A stretch of DNA of 64,000 bases from Rhodoferax ferrireducens. GTDB taxonomy: Bacteria; Pseudomonadota; Gammaproteobacteria; Burkholderiales; Burkholderiaceae_C. The first letter of the stretch is position 1. The number at the start of each line of letters is the position of its first letter. The stretch spans positions 82,128-146,127 of the forward strand of contig NZ_QEII01000323.1 of assembly GCF_003347515.1 (NCBI RefSeq), given 5' to 3'. Under the pieces are notes generated by a model that saw only the letters and a list, made by a program, of their open reading frames with translations, was not told where the DNA came from and searched no databases. This document shows, in pieces, positions 32,573 through 41,328 of the stretch. Both the position numbers and the translations under genes were made by a program.

Positions 32573-34654
32573 ATGAATCTCTCCCGACCACTTCTGGCTA
32601 TTCTTGGGTCGTCTCTGTTTTTCATCAATAACGTGCCGGCCTCTGAACTGGCCCCGCTCAAAGTAAATATTGCCGCGTCGGCACCTGGGCCTTCCGAAAA
32701 AGTATCAGCATTAATTGAGCGCGGCAAGTATGTGGCGCACTTGGGCGATTGCGTTGCCTGCCACACTGCAAACAAGGGGCCAGCAATGGCGGGCGGCCTT
32801 GAACTCAAGACGCCGATGGGCACAATTTATTCGACCAATATCACGCCTGACGCCGCTAGCGGCATCGGCAGGTATTCGTTTGCGCAATTCGATCGCGCCA
32901 TGCGCAAGGGCGTGGCTGAGGACGGGCACAACTTGTACCCCGCAATGCCTTATCCCTCCTACGCCAAGATGAGCGAAGACGACATGCGCGCCTTGTACGC
33001 TTTTCTGATGAAAGGGCTGGCGCCGGTCAGTCAGGCGAACAAGCCGGCGGAGATGCGCTGGCCGTTCAGCATGCGTTGGGGCTTGTCATTCTGGAACTGG
33101 GCGTTCCTGAAGGATGCACCCTTCAAGCCGGATGCGGACAAGGATGCCGTCTGGAACCGGGGCGCCTACCTGGTGCAAGGCTTGGGACATTGCGGTTCCT
33201 GCCATACACCGCGCGGTATGGCTTTCCAGGAGAAATCCATGGGTGATGCCGGTGCCAATGGCAAGTACTTTCTGGCCGGCGAAACGGTTGAATCGTGGCG
33301 CGCGCTCAGCCTGCGCAATTTGTGGACGGTGGAGGACACTGCCCTGCTGCTGAAAACCGGACAAAATAGTTTTGCCACGGTGTCCGGCAATATGGCGGAG
33401 GTGATTCATAACAGCACCCAGCACTTCACAGATGCCGATTTGACGGCCATTGCCACCTATTTGAAGTCGCTGCCGCCGGGCGAAGACGATTTGCCCATGC
33501 CTGCGGCGCCGGTGCGCGCTGCAGCAGCGACGGTCCCCGCCACTCTGTTCACGACACGCGGCGGATTGGGTTATGTGCAATTCTGTGTCGATTGCCATCG
33601 TCAGGATGGTGCAGGGGTCAAGGGGATATTCCCAGCGATGCAACGCAACCCCTCTATCACGGCCGCCGACCCGGCCACGCTAATGCATATCACGCTGACC
33701 GGCTGGAAAACGGCTGAGACCGTAGCGCATCCACGCATCTACACCATGCCAACCTTTGCCCGGCTGGCCGATCAGGAGCTTGCTGAAATCCTGAGTTTCG
33801 TGCGTACCAGCTGGGGCAATAATGCCGAACCGGTTGCCGCCTCTCAGGTAGCCAAGATGCGTGCACAACTCGATCCCAAGACCACGGATTCGTCTAATTT
33901 TGAAACGCCGCGTCTGGCGGACATGCTCGCGAGCCCCACTGCCCTGCAGCTTGTTCGCGGCATGCGTCTGCATCTTGAGACCAAGGCGCTGTTGCCGCAG
34001 AACGTCGGCAACGCCTTGAATTGCACCAGTTGTCATCTCAACGCCGGCACGGTAGCTGATGGTTCGCCATTTGTCGGCGTTTCGGCCTTCTTCCCCAGCT
34101 ACGCGCCGCGCGCCGGCCGGATCATTACAATCGAAGACCGCATCAACGGCTGCTTCAGACGCTCCATGAACGGCAAACCGCTGCCGGCGGATTCGGTGGA
34201 CATGAAAGCCATGGTGGCCTATTTTGACTGGATGAAAAAGGAAACCAAGCCACAGGACAAGGTCGCCGGGCGCGGCATCGGAAAAATGGATATGGCGATC
34301 AAACCCAACCTAGAGAATGGCAAGCAGGTGTACTCAACGCAGTGCGCGGTGTGCCACGGCAAGGACGGCGAAGGCTTGAAGCAGGCTGACGGCAGCTTCA
34401 TCTACCCGCCGCTTTGGGGCGATGATTCATTCAACATCGGCGCCGGCATGGCACGTACATATACCGCGGCGGCCTTTGTCAAGCGCAATATGCCGATCGG
34501 GTTCCGTGAGAAATTCCCGCTAGGTCAAGGCGGGCTTTCGGATCAGGAGGCCGTTGATGTCGGGGAGTATTTTTCGCACCAACCACGCCCTGATTTCCCG
34601 GACAAGGTGAGGGATTGGCCCAAGGATAAGAAGCCGGCGGATGCGCGCTACTGA
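32573..34654 (+). CDS. Pentaheme cytochrome c: alcohol-dehydrogenase-type triheme module fused to thiosulfate dehydrogenase TsdA
   Basis: 693 aa with a signal peptide (about 1-23). Residues 45-435 resemble the triheme subunit of membrane alcohol/gluconate dehydrogenases, with heme sites at C60-H64, C207-H211 and C338-H342. Residues 445-693 match TsdA: hemes at C484-H488 and C591-H595, the Cys axial-ligand candidate C527 in INGCFRRSMNG, and M640 in KRNMPIGF. TsdA oxidises thiosulfate to tetrathionate or works in reverse. The fused triheme part should act as an electron wire. It lies divergent to ttrBCA. TsdB-TsdA fusions are known, but with a different N-terminal module. Confidence 0.85.
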   Translation: MNLSRPLLAILGSSLFFINNVPASELAPLKVNIAASAPGPSEKVSALIERGKYVAHLGDCVACHTANKGPAMAGGLELKTPMGTIYSTNITPDAASGIGRYSFAQFDRAMRKGVAEDGHNLYPAMPYPSYAKMSEDDMRALYAFLMKGLAPVSQANKPAEMRWPFSMRWGLSFWNWAFLKDAPFKPDADKDAVWNRGAYLVQGLGHCGSCHTPRGMAFQEKSMGDAGANGKYFLAGETVESWRALSLRNLWTVEDTALLLKTGQNSFATVSGNMAEVIHNSTQHFTDADLTAIATYLKSLPPGEDDLPMPAAPVRAAAATVPATLFTTRGGLGYVQFCVDCHRQDGAGVKGIFPAMQRNPSITAADPATLMHITLTGWKTAETVAHPRIYTMPTFARLADQELAEILSFVRTSWGNNAEPVAASQVAKMRAQLDPKTTDSSNFETPRLADMLASPTALQLVRGMRLHLETKALLPQNVGNALNCTSCHLNAGTVADGSPFVGVSAFFPSYAPRAGRIITIEDRINGCFRRSMNGKPLPADSVDMKAMVAYFDWMKKETKPQDKVAGRGIGKMDMAIKPNLENGKQVYSTQCAVCHGKDGEGLKQADGSFIYPPLWGDDSFNIGAGMARTYTAAAFVKRNMPIGFREKFPLGQGGLSDQEAVDVGEYFSHQPRPDFPDKVRDWPKDKKPADARY

Positions 34655-34749
34655 GAAATGGTGCGGCTCCAGTCCGACGGGGGACATATTTTTTTGATGC
34701 CCAACCCGTCGCTCAAGGGGTTGCGCCACTTGAAATTTAATAGCGCCTG

Positions 34750-35115
34750 AAAAGCCAGATCGACTGGATTCCCCTGTTGGTTGACGCCGTGCGGCCGACC
34801 CAGGGCAAGACGCTGGCGGTGATGCAGGTCAGCGGTGGCTCGCAGTCCTTCAACGCCGTCAACCAGTTGCCCGTGCTGGGCCGCTGGATGCGCACGCTGA
34901 CCATCCCGAATCAGTCCTCACTCGCCAAGGCCTATCTGGGGTTCGACAAGGCTGGGCGCATGAAGCCCTCGGCCTATTTTGACCGGGTGGTCGAGGTCAT
35001 GGGAAAACTGGTCAAATTCACCTTGCTGACGCGGAACATCGGACCCCAACTGGTGAACCGCTACAGCGAGCGCAAGGAAAGCGCCGAAACATCATCAACC
35101 ATCACGAAAGAATAG
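34750..35115 (+). pseudogene. 5'-truncated second copy of arsH
   Basis: From KSQIDWIPL to YSERKESAE the translation follows the intact arsH of 23819-24541 from residue 117, with most residues identical but scattered substitutions (for example LVDAV for SVGAV). The FMN-binding N-terminal half is missing and the C-terminus diverges (TSSTITKE). An internal GTG-type start near 34777 could not give a functional flavoprotein. DNA similarity begins near 34750 and ends near 35085. Confidence 0.8.
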
Positions 35116-35125
35116 GCATAACACA

Positions 35126-35590
35126 ATGAGTGCAGAACAGCGAATCAAGAATCTTGGCCTTGTGCTTCCTCCCGTCAGTGCCCCGGCGGGCAACTATGCA
35201 ACCGCAGTTCGGTCGGGAAATTTGTTGTTCATCTCGGGCAAGGCGCCACTGCCGATGGACGGCAAGCCTCCGAAAGGCAAACTTGGGCGCGAGTATTCAA
35301 CCACGGAAGGCTATGTGCTTGCGCGCTCCGCATGCCTAGACTTGATTGCCGTGATAAAGGACAAATTGGGTTCTCTGGACGAGGTTGCGCAAGTGGTGGA
35401 GCTTCACGGCTCCATCAATGCTGTTCCCGAGTTCGAAGAACACGCAAAAGTTCTGGATGGTGCATCGGACCTGCTCGCAGAAATTTTCGGACCGGCCGGC
35501 ATCCATGCTCGCTCAGTCATCGGCGTCAGCTCACTTCGCAACGGGGTGCCGTTAACGCTCAAGGCAACCATAGAGGTCAAACTCGGGTAG
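35126..35590 (+). CDS. RidA/YjgF-family protein
   Basis: 154 aa. VLPPVSAPAGNYATAVRSGNL and the C-terminal GVPLTLKATIEV are of the RidA superfamily, trimeric enzymes that hydrolyse reactive enamines/imines. The longer form with the LARSACLDLIAVIKDKLG segment matches the YjgF subfamily common in proteobacteria. It starts 10 nt after the arsH remnant frame ends. Substrate not determined. Confidence 0.85.
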   Translation: MSAEQRIKNLGLVLPPVSAPAGNYATAVRSGNLLFISGKAPLPMDGKPPKGKLGREYSTTEGYVLARSACLDLIAVIKDKLGSLDEVAQVVELHGSINAVPEFEEHAKVLDGASDLLAEIFGPAGIHARSVIGVSSLRNGVPLTLKATIEVKLG

Positions 35591-35661
35591 AGGGGGCACG
35601 TCCCATCCATCAATCGTGCCATAGAGTCGTGATGCCTTGTCGAGTGGCCAAGTCGCTAAGG

Positions 35662-35802
35662 CTAACGACGCCCGCCAATGAGATTGACCACAAGCATGAT
35701 GACAGCTACAACCAAAAGGATGTGGAGAAGCCCTCCCATGGTGTAGGCGGTGACCAATCCAAGTAGCCACAAAACGATAAGTACAACGGCAATTGTGAGC
35801 AT
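35662..35802 (-). CDS. Very small membrane protein, lmo0937-like
   Basis: 46 aa with two hydrophobic stretches around GLVTAYTMGGLLHILLVVAV and ending LIGGRR, the pattern of the lmo0937-type small membrane proteins. AAAGGCG precedes the ATG at 35802. Such proteins are often stress-linked; here it sits near csbD. Function unknown. Confidence 0.75.
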   Translation of the reverse strand: MLTIAVVLIVLWLLGLVTAYTMGGLLHILLVVAVIMLVVNLIGGRR

Positions 35803-36128
35803 GTGACGCCTTTCTGTTTGTTAGCGGACTTGACTGCCAAGCCTCCTAAAGTGTCCAGGAAGCCAGAGTCCCCATATTGAACGACTCGGGACCTGATGTC
35901 TGTTGCCTGGCTCACATAACGCCAAATTGGCAGCGACTGGGCATTCCGCGGTCAAACGTCGCGACGATGGCGTGGCGGACTGGCGCTGCTGCCGAAACAG
36001 GTCGTCAAGAATGCCCTCGCCTCCGTTTGCCAGCGCACAGACATTCTGTTGACCATTCAGTAACCTTCAATCCTGAGTCTGCAACTCAACCCCGAGTTAA
36101 TTCTCAATTAAATTAAGGTGAAACTTTC
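35803..36128. other. Intergenic region without recognisable gene
   Basis: 326 bp between the small membrane gene and csbD. A 79-codon open frame (35877-36116) has no family resemblance. The last 30 bp are AT-rich and end with AAGGTGA before csbD. Confidence 0.5.
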
Positions 36129-36314
36129 ATGAACAAAGACCAAGCCAAGGGCACTGTCAAAAATCTTACCGGCAAAGTCCAGGAGGAAGCCGGGAAACTG
36201 GTTGGAAGCAAAGAACAGCAGGTAAAAGGTTTGAATAAGCAGATCGAGGGAAAAGCGCAGAAGACTTTTGGCGACGTCAAAGAAGTTGTCAAGGACGCCA
36301 TCGACAAGAGTTGA
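36129..36314 (+). CDS. CsbD-like stress protein
   Basis: 61 aa starting MNKDQAKGTVKNLTGKVQEE, with the lysine-rich low-complexity pattern of CsbD. These small proteins accumulate under general stress; their molecular role is unknown. AAGGTGA ribosome site upstream. Confidence 0.9.
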   Translation: MNKDQAKGTVKNLTGKVQEEAGKLVGSKEQQVKGLNKQIEGKAQKTFGDVKEVVKDAIDKS

Positions 36315-36395
36315 GGTTTGTACTGCATCTCGCGCGAAGGGTTCTCTTGTCACCGTTCGCTGGCATACTGTTGGCTCCGCGTGAAGGAGTCTGAT

Positions 36396-36629
36396 ATGGC
36401 GACGATCGAAGACGGCGAAAGATGGGCGGCGATGCATGCAGACTGGCAGGTTGTCAATCAGGAAGCGCGCACAGCCCGCGTTCGAGTCATGCAAGCGTTT
36501 GTGAAATCCGCTGCCGGTGGCGGTTCCGGCCCGACGACAGGTCAACTCGAACTGGCGGAACGGCTCGAACAAGCAGCCGACGAAAAGCGACTGGCCTTGG
36601 ACGAGTTTGTGAAGCAGGCTTTCGGCTGA
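36396..36629 (+). CDS. Hypothetical small helical protein
   Basis: 77 aa, charged and helix-rich, starting MATIEDGERWAAMHADW. Start chosen because GAAGGAGT lies 5 nt upstream. No family recognised. It lies 81 nt after csbD in the same direction and may be co-transcribed. Confidence 0.65.
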   Translation: MATIEDGERWAAMHADWQVVNQEARTARVRVMQAFVKSAAGGGSGPTTGQLELAERLEQAADEKRLALDEFVKQAFG

Positions 36630-36733
36630 TTCGACCGCCCTGGTCCATCCAACATCAGGCCTTGATACAACTCAAGACCCGATAAGCCGGGCCAGACGAT
36701 GATGGCCTTCTTGCCTTCTGGAAGCCGTTGCTC

Positions 36734-38182
36734 ATGAGCTATGTCCTGCAGTTGTTGAATGGTGGCGCGGGCAATCTGGCCGCCTATCTGGCCGCGCATG
36801 TTCTGCTGTGTCTGCTGCCGGCATTTTTTATCGCGGGCGCCATGGCGGCGCTTATTCCCAAGGCCAGCATCACGCGCTGGCTGGGGCGCAACACGCCGGC
36901 GCATGTGTCGTACCCGGCGGCTGCGGCAGCGGGCTCGCTGCTGGCGGTCTGCTCCTGCACCATCGTGCCGCTGTTTGCCGGCATTTACCGCAAGGGCGCG
37001 GGCCTCGGCCCGGCCATCACCTTTCTGTTCTTTGCGCCGGCAGGCAACATCCTGGCGCTGGCCTACACCGGCAGCATCCTGGGCGCGGAATTCGCCGTGG
37101 CGCGCTTTGTGTTGTGCCTGCTGTTTGGCATTGGCATCGGCCTGCTGATGGCCCTGCTGTTCTGGCGCGATGACGCCAGCCACGACGCCCAGACCGATAC
37201 GCTGTTTGCCGACCAGGCGGATATCGGCCCGGCCGCCGTCGGCGTGCTGCTGGCGCTGGTGGCGCTGCTGATTGCCGGCACACTGAAGTTGTGGCCGCTA
37301 ACCGCCACGGTCGCCACTGTGCGCCTGCCGCTGCCCTGGGCCGAGGCCTGGCAGGCCACGTTGTTCCACTGGGTGCCGTTCGACGCCGCCAAAGGGGAGG
37401 AAGGCGTCAGCGTGCAGGGCTCGCTGTTGATTGTGCTGCTGGTCCTGATCGGCCTGACAGCTTACAAGGGCCTGGAGAACATTGTTGAAGGCGCCAACCG
37501 CTGGACCTGGATTACCCTGGGCCTGGCCGCCACCACGCTGCTGGTGGCGGCGCTGCGGCTCACCCCGCGCGCGGAAGGACTGGAGCTCGCCTTGACCGGC
37601 CGCGAGTTTGCCGTCGGACTGGCGCTGTGGGCCGTGCTGCATTACGCGCGGCGCCTGCAACCGGACGACTGGCACGCCTGGCTGTGGGAGTCCTGGCGCT
37701 TCGTCAAGCAGATCTTCCTGTTGCTGGTGGTGGGGGTGTTTGTCGTCGGTATCATCCGCCAGTTGATCCAGCCGGAGTGGATCCAGACCCTGGCGGGGCG
37801 CAACGACCTGCAGGCCAACGCCGTGGCGGTTGTGTTTGGCGTGTTCATGTACTTCCCGACGCTCGTGGAAGTGCCGGTGGCGCGCATGTTTCTGGACCTC
37901 GGCATGCACCCCGGCCCGCTGCTGGCCTATTTGATGGCGGACCCGGAGCTGAGCCTGCAAAGCATGCTGATGGTGGCGGCGGTGATTGGCCGGCGCAAGA
38001 CGTTTGCCTACGTCGGCTGGGTGGCGGGGTTCAGCATCACCGCCGGCCTGCTGTACGGCGCCTGGGTGGATGGTGTGGGCGTGGTCTGGCTGATGTTGGG
38101 CCTGGCCGCCTTTGCCGCCATACTCGCGGTCAGTCTGGTCTGGCTGCATCGACGCCAGCAGCAGCTCATCCTACCCTCGTGA
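36734..38182 (+). CDS. UPF0718/ArsP-type permease
   Basis: 482 aa with about ten membrane helices in two halves. CSCTIVPLFAGIYRKGAGLG (about residues 76-95) is the signature of the DUF318 permease family, which includes the organoarsenical exporter ArsP. A long hydrophilic loop separates the halves. ATG at 36734 is preferred. The next gene encodes a CxxC thiol protein, a pairing often seen in this family. Arsenical or metal export is likely but the substrate is not certain. Confidence 0.82.
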   Translation: MSYVLQLLNGGAGNLAAYLAAHVLLCLLPAFFIAGAMAALIPKASITRWLGRNTPAHVSYPAAAAAGSLLAVCSCTIVPLFAGIYRKGAGLGPAITFLFFAPAGNILALAYTGSILGAEFAVARFVLCLLFGIGIGLLMALLFWRDDASHDAQTDTLFADQADIGPAAVGVLLALVALLIAGTLKLWPLTATVATVRLPLPWAEAWQATLFHWVPFDAAKGEEGVSVQGSLLIVLLVLIGLTAYKGLENIVEGANRWTWITLGLAATTLLVAALRLTPRAEGLELALTGREFAVGLALWAVLHYARRLQPDDWHAWLWESWRFVKQIFLLLVVGVFVVGIIRQLIQPEWIQTLAGRNDLQANAVAVVFGVFMYFPTLVEVPVARMFLDLGMHPGPLLAYLMADPELSLQSMLMVAAVIGRRKTFAYVGWVAGFSITAGLLYGAWVDGVGVVWLMLGLAAFAAILAVSLVWLHRRQQQLILPS

Positions 38183-38225
38183 AACCCCATGCCAATCCGC
38201 ACTGATTCCAAAGGAGAAAAGCGCC

Positions 38226-38462
38226 ATGTTGACCGTCAAAATTCTGGGTTCCGGCTGTGCCAATTGCAAGAAGCTCGAAGCCGTGGCGCGCGAGGCCGCC
38301 ACCAGCGCCGGCCTGGAGGCCGAGATCGTCAAGGTGACCGACATGAAAGCCATGTTGGCCTACGACCTGTTGTCTACGCCCGGACTGGTCATCAACGACA
38401 AGCTGGTCTGTAGCGGCCGCATCCCGACGCAGGCCGAAGTCAGGCAGTGGATGGCGGCTTGA
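38226..38462 (+). CDS. Small thioredoxin-fold protein (TM0996/MTH895 type)
   Basis: 78 aa with a redox CANCKK motif near residue 12 and a cis-proline segment TPGLVI. AAGGAGAA precedes the ATG. These mini-thioredoxins commonly follow DUF318 permease genes and may deliver electrons or metalloid to them (inference from context). Confidence 0.88.
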   Translation: MLTVKILGSGCANCKKLEAVAREAATSAGLEAEIVKVTDMKAMLAYDLLSTPGLVINDKLVCSGRIPTQAEVRQWMAA

Positions 38463-38477
38463 CGACGAAGGTCGGCC

Positions 38478-39575
38478 ATGTTGATACGCAGACAGCTGGT
38501 ATTAGGCGCAGCCGCACTGGGAGTCTCGGCACCCACGCTGACAGCCTGCTCGTCGAGTCAGGGCCACGAGGAAGCCACTCGCAACCTAAGGCGTGCGGCG
38601 AACATCGACACCAGTGATCGGCCGGTGCTGTTGCATGAACTGGTGCGCTATGCCACGCTGGCGCCATCGAGCCACAACACGCAGTGCTGGAAGTTCCGTG
38701 TGCAGGAACGCTCGATCACGATTGAGGCCGACCTGTCGCGGCGCTGCCCGGTGGTCGATCCTGACGACCATCACCTCTTTGTCTCGCTGGGTTGCGCCGC
38801 AGAAAACCTGGCGCAGGCCGCACTCGCCCATGGTCTCCAGGCCAACGCCAGTTTCGACCCGTCGGGTGCAGGCGCCATCGCGCTAAGCCTGGAGCCGACA
38901 AAGGCGCTGCCTTCACCGCTGTTTCAGGCGATTGCCGAGCGACAGTGCACGCGGGGTGACTACGATGGCCAGCCGCTGTCCGCAGAGGAACTCCGCCTGC
39001 TCGAACTGGCGGGCAGCGGCAAGGGCGTGCGCGTGTTGCTGCTGACAGAGCGCCCGGCCATGGAAAAAGTCCTGGAGTACGTGGTGGCCGGCAACACCGC
39101 GCAAATAAACGACCCGGCATTCCTTGCAGAACTGAAAGCCTGGATCCGCTTCGGCCATGAAGAAGCGGTCCGCACCGGGGATGGCCTTTTTTCGGGCTCG
39201 ACGGGCAACCCGGCGGTGCCGCGCTGGCTGGGTAGCCGGATGATGGGCCTGTTCTTCACCCCGAAGTCCGAAAACGAGCGTTATGCCAGGCAGATCCGCA
39301 ACGCGGCCGGCATTGCCGTGTTTGTTTCGGACCTCAGCGACAAGGCGCACTGGGTCGAGACCGGGCGCTGCTATGAGCGCTTCGCGCTGCAAGCCACGGC
39401 GCTGGGGATTCGCAATGCATTCCTGAATCAAGCGGTCGAGGTTGGGGCTGTCCGGCCCCAGTTCGCTGCGGCGCTTGGCCTGGGTAACCTGCGACCGGAT
39501 CTGGTGGTGCGCTTCGGCCGGGGGCCAACGCTACCCTTGTCCATGCGGCGACCGGTCCAGTCGGTGCTGGTCTGA
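38478..39575 (+). CDS. Acg-type nitroreductase-family lipoprotein
   Basis: 365 aa. The N-terminus combines a twin-arginine pattern (RRQLVLGAAALG) with a lipobox (LTAC), predicting export and lipidation. The body has APSSHNTQCWKF and two FMN-nitroreductase-like halves as in Acg proteins. It follows the permease/thioredoxin pair by 15 nt. Role unknown; flavin sequestration or reduction of xenobiotics are family suggestions. Confidence 0.78.
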   Translation: MLIRRQLVLGAAALGVSAPTLTACSSSQGHEEATRNLRRAANIDTSDRPVLLHELVRYATLAPSSHNTQCWKFRVQERSITIEADLSRRCPVVDPDDHHLFVSLGCAAENLAQAALAHGLQANASFDPSGAGAIALSLEPTKALPSPLFQAIAERQCTRGDYDGQPLSAEELRLLELAGSGKGVRVLLLTERPAMEKVLEYVVAGNTAQINDPAFLAELKAWIRFGHEEAVRTGDGLFSGSTGNPAVPRWLGSRMMGLFFTPKSENERYARQIRNAAGIAVFVSDLSDKAHWVETGRCYERFALQATALGIRNAFLNQAVEVGAVRPQFAAALGLGNLRPDLVVRFGRGPTLPLSMRRPVQSVLV

Positions 39576-39589
39576 ATCATTTTCAGAAA

Positions 39590-40051
39590 ATGAATCTTGC
39601 GATGTATCGAAAGTATTTATGGCTTTTCTTGCTCCTGCTGCTGTCATTGAATTGCCGGGCTCAAGAAGCTCAAACATGCGCCGCAACGATCAGTGAACTG
39701 AGAGGCATGCTGGGCGATCAGGCGTTTCCGGTGAACTGGCAAGAGACCAGTATGGAAGATGGGAAACCTCTGCTCGTGTCAATTCATGAAAAGAAGGGGG
39801 CGCTGTTTCTGGAATTCATCAAGACCCGAGAAGGGCTTTGGGCAGAGAGCGTGGGTGCCATTTGCAGAACTAGCGAGGGTCTGGAGATCCGGTTCAGCGG
39901 CAAGCAGATTCGCTTTGGACCGGCGGCCAACTGGATCTTGCGCTACGCCCTGGGAAACGGTGGCAAATTCACCCTGACGAAACTCGGGTCAGACCAGTTG
40001 CGAATAGCAACCAGCGGCTGGAACGGGAATTTTTCCCCCATGGACAGGTAG
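39590..40051 (+). CDS. Hypothetical exported protein
   Basis: 153 aa with a strongly hydrophobic signal (LWLFLLLLLSLNCRA) followed by a mature domain with two Cys (CAATISEL, AICRTSEG). Possibly a lipoprotein. No family recognised. Confidence 0.65.
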   Translation: MNLAMYRKYLWLFLLLLLSLNCRAQEAQTCAATISELRGMLGDQAFPVNWQETSMEDGKPLLVSIHEKKGALFLEFIKTREGLWAESVGAICRTSEGLEIRFSGKQIRFGPAANWILRYALGNGGKFTLTKLGSDQLRIATSGWNGNFSPMDR

Positions 40052-40163
40052 GCTGTAACAAGGCCGACATAATTTCATGCCATGCTGCCTGCATGGAAGA
40101 TTCAGTTCAAAACGCGTATTGCCCTGAGCCCAAAAGCTATGCCGTTGCTACCTCAGCAACGGC

Positions 40164-40943
40164 ATGACCATGCAGCAAGTCCGGTCTATCTTCCTGTCCG
40201 ATATCCACCTGGGAACCAAGGCATGCCAAGCCCAGCACTTGCTGGAGTTCCTGAAAGAGTACTCATCCGAACACGTATTCCTGTTGGGTGACATTGTTGA
40301 CTTGTGGTCCATGAGTCGGGGTGGCGTGCATTGGTCTCTTGCACAGAATACGTTTGTGCAAAAGATGTTGCGACGTGCCCGGCATGGCGAAAAAGTCATA
40401 TTCATTCCCGGCAACCATGACGAGGCCATGCGCGAATACGTCGGCACCTCATTTGGCGAGGTCATGGTCGCGCACGAGTACGTCCACACGGCAGCCGATG
40501 GCCGGCGCTACTTGCTGCTACACGGGGATGAGTTCGATCAAGTCACGCGCCACCACCGGTGGATTGCCGTATTTGGAGACAAGGCCTATGACCTATTGGT
40601 CAGTCTCAACATTTACTTATCCTGGCTGCGCCGAACCCTCAAAATTCCCGGCTACTGGTCGCTGGCCGGTTATGCCAAACGCAAAATAAAGACGGCGGTC
40701 AGCTTCATTTTCAACTTTGAAGAAGCCGTCATCCGCCATGCCCGTGAACAGGGGGTGGACGGCGCCATTTGCGGGCATATCCATTGGCCCATGATCAAGC
40801 AAGTTGACGGCTTGTTCTACATGAATTGCGGCGACTGGGTGGACAGTTGCAGCGCCATCGTTGAACACCTGGATGGCCGCATGGAGCTGATCCTTTGGAA
40901 TTCAATTTCCCACATCCGCGTCACGCAAAGTGCCACCCCATGA
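40164..40943 (+). CDS. LpxH-like metallophosphoesterase
   Basis: 259 aa calcineurin-like phosphoesterase. Metal motifs FLSDIHLG, LLGDIVDLW, GNHDE and CGHIH are intact. The family includes UDP-2,3-diacylglucosamine hydrolases, but this longer subtype is usually a second paralog of unknown lipid substrate. It is followed at short distance by dgkA and a glycosyltransferase, which suggests a membrane-lipid task. Confidence 0.85.
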   Translation: MTMQQVRSIFLSDIHLGTKACQAQHLLEFLKEYSSEHVFLLGDIVDLWSMSRGGVHWSLAQNTFVQKMLRRARHGEKVIFIPGNHDEAMREYVGTSFGEVMVAHEYVHTAADGRRYLLLHGDEFDQVTRHHRWIAVFGDKAYDLLVSLNIYLSWLRRTLKIPGYWSLAGYAKRKIKTAVSFIFNFEEAVIRHAREQGVDGAICGHIHWPMIKQVDGLFYMNCGDWVDSCSAIVEHLDGRMELILWNSISHIRVTQSATP

Positions 40944-40953
40944 GAAACAAATA

Positions 40954-41328
40954 ATGGAAAGTCCTTACAAAGGAAAAACCGGTTCCAAGCGCTTGATCAA
41001 CGCTTTCAAGTATTCCTGCGCCGGTCTGCAGGAGGCTTTCCGCAATGAAGATGCTTTCCGTCAAGAGGTATTGCTTGCCAGCGTTCTGGTGCCGCTGGCA
41101 TTCTGGTTGGAGCATGACAATCTCGGTCGCGCCTTGATGATCGCGTGCGTGCTGCTGCTCCTCATTGTCGAGCTGCTCAATTCAGCCATCGAAGCAACGG
41201 TGGACCGCATCTCTCTCGACGACCACAGACTCGCCAAACGCGCCAAGGACATCGGCAGCGCAGCCGTCTTGATCAGCCTTCTGAATCTCGTGGTCATTTG
41301 GGCACTTGTTTTGGCGAAGCAGCTATGA
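40954..41328 (+). CDS. dgkA: Diacylglycerol kinase
   Basis: 124 aa with three helices. NAFKYSCAGLQEAFRNEDAFRQE, ELLNSAIEATVDR and KRAKDIGSAAV are the conserved DgkA segments. It phosphorylates diacylglycerol to phosphatidate at the inner membrane. Its stop overlaps the next start (ATGA), so it is coupled to the glycosyltransferase. Confidence 0.95.
   Translation: MESPYKGKTGSKRLINAFKYSCAGLQEAFRNEDAFRQEVLLASVLVPLAFWLEHDNLGRALMIACVLLLLIVELLNSAIEATVDRISLDDHRLAKRAKDIGSAAVLISLLNLVVIWALVLAKQL

Noticed and set aside
35877..36116. 79-codon open frame upstream of csbD
   Set aside because: No ribosome site, no recognisable fold and unusual composition.
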